Positions 63,647 to 64,000 of a stretch of 64,000 nt of DNA are shown piece by piece. Under the pieces are notes generated by a model that ran no database searches, was not told the DNA's origin, and saw nothing but the letters and a program-made list of their open reading frames with translations. The position numbers and the translations under genes are program-made. The DNA is from RH-AL1 sp965198715 (GTDB taxonomy: Bacteria > Pseudomonadota > Alphaproteobacteria > Rhizobiales > Beijerinckiaceae): NCBI GenBank assembly GCA_965198715.1, contig CBDAPV010000001.1, positions 2,108,001 to 2,172,000 of the forward strand. The letters run 5' to 3'. The stretch's first letter is position 1. The number at the start of each line of letters is the position of its first letter.

Positions 63647-64000
63647 TTAGACCAGCCCCTCGGCCCGGAGGGCTTCCATCACCTTCGGACGGGTGCGGAC
63701 CCTTGCGACGTAGCTCTTGAGCACCGGCCAAGGCGAAAGATCGAAGCCGACAAAACCTTCCCAGTTGAGGACTGTGAAGAGGTAGCCGTCGGCGACGCTG
63801 AACGCGCCCATCAGGTACTCCTTGTCGACGAGCTGGCCCGACAGCCAATCCAGCCGCTTGGCCAAGGTGGCTTCGACGGCCTTCCGCCAGTCCGGCGATT
63901 GCGCCGGGTTGAACATCGACCCCAGGGATTTGTGCAGCTCGGTGGAGATGAAGGTCAGCCACTCTTGCAGGCGGTAGCGCCCCATCGTGCCGGCGGCGGG
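63647..64000 (-). CDS. Glutathione S-transferase, C-terminal part (5' end outside window)
   Basis: The frame is open to the right edge. About 118 residues of the helical C-terminal domain are visible: RYRLQEWLTFISTELHKSLGSMFNP, then DWLSGQLVDKEYLMGAFSVADGYLFTVLNW and LKSYVARVRTRPKVMEALRAEGLV. This is the beta-class GstA pattern. The thioredoxin-like N-terminal domain and the catalytic residue lie outside. The ATG visible at 63985 is internal, because homologous sequence continues upstream. Confidence 0.88.
   Translation of the reverse strand, partial: PAAGTMGRYRLQEWLTFISTELHKSLGSMFNPAQSPDWRKAVEATLAKRLDWLSGQLVDKEYLMGAFSVADGYLFTVLNWEGFVGFDLSPWPVLKSYVARVRTRPKVMEALRAEGLV

Overview
This 64 kb window is high-GC chromosomal DNA with dense, mostly GC3-rich genes and many 1-11 bp start/stop overlaps. 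It looks like an alphaproteobacterium, probably of the Hyphomicrobiales (Rhizobiales) or a close relative. The clues are an IalB-family exported protein, a FYDLN-acid (TIGR02300) protein beside a class II aroA and cmk, a dapF-mtaB pair, pyruvate carboxylase, and a rhizobial-style che operon (STAS protein-cheY-cheA-cheW-cheR-cheB-cheY-cheD-cheT-like). The species assignment is inference. No rRNA, tRNA, CRISPR array, prophage or intact insertion sequence was seen.

Layout. 1-4.0 kb: end of a LysR regulator, then an alpha/beta hydrolase with His in the nucleophile position coupled to a beta-propeller protein and a truncated third ORF. 4.4-9.8 kb: emrA-emrB-OMF tripartite exporter with a divergent TetR regulator and two inverted repeats between them. 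9.8-11.2 kb: HNH-nuclease relic and bioB. 11.3-14.8 kb: FYDLN-acid protein, aroA, cmk and a creatininase-family amidohydrolase. 14.7-18.3 kb: a 43-bp palindrome joining the creatininase gene to an aquaporin remnant, then VOC and DoxX genes divergent from a GMC oxidoreductase. 18.3-26.8 kb: pheT without pheS, cdd, a frameshifted Phd/PIN module, a YbjQ-like gene, purH, mtaB and dapF.

27.1-30.8 kb holds the most intriguing cluster: an acyl-CoA-dehydrogenase-fold flavoprotein, a PIG-L deacetylase and a NodS-like methyltransferase, all overlapping, facing a GT2 glycosyltransferase. I infer an undescribed amino-sugar or lipid-linked-sugar modification pathway. 30.9-41.7 kb: aminopeptidase P, dnaN, a metallophosphoesterase, an intact Phd/PIN module fused by overlaps to a DUF3311-sodium/solute symporter pair, glucokinase, a glutathione transferase with a reduced acyl-CoA-synthetase-like protein, IalB and a small exported protein.

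41.9-51.5 kb: a fatty-acid-hydroxylase-family membrane protein, a 700-bp gap, an MCP, and the divergent nine-gene chemotaxis operon ending with a CheT-like protein that carries a CheZ-type DxxxQ motif. 51.5-64 kb: pyruvate carboxylase, queG, yciB, a TetR regulator with two evenly spaced operator-like palindromes, a giant LplT-PlsC-Aas fusion, a secreted protein, a ribbon-helix-helix regulator with a perfect 18-bp palindrome, a PHB-depolymerase-like esterase and the end of a GST gene.

Several housekeeping genes here lack their usual partners (pheT without pheS, dnaN without dnaA or recF, cmk without rpsA). This suggests a chromosome with substantial rearrangement of conserved operons.
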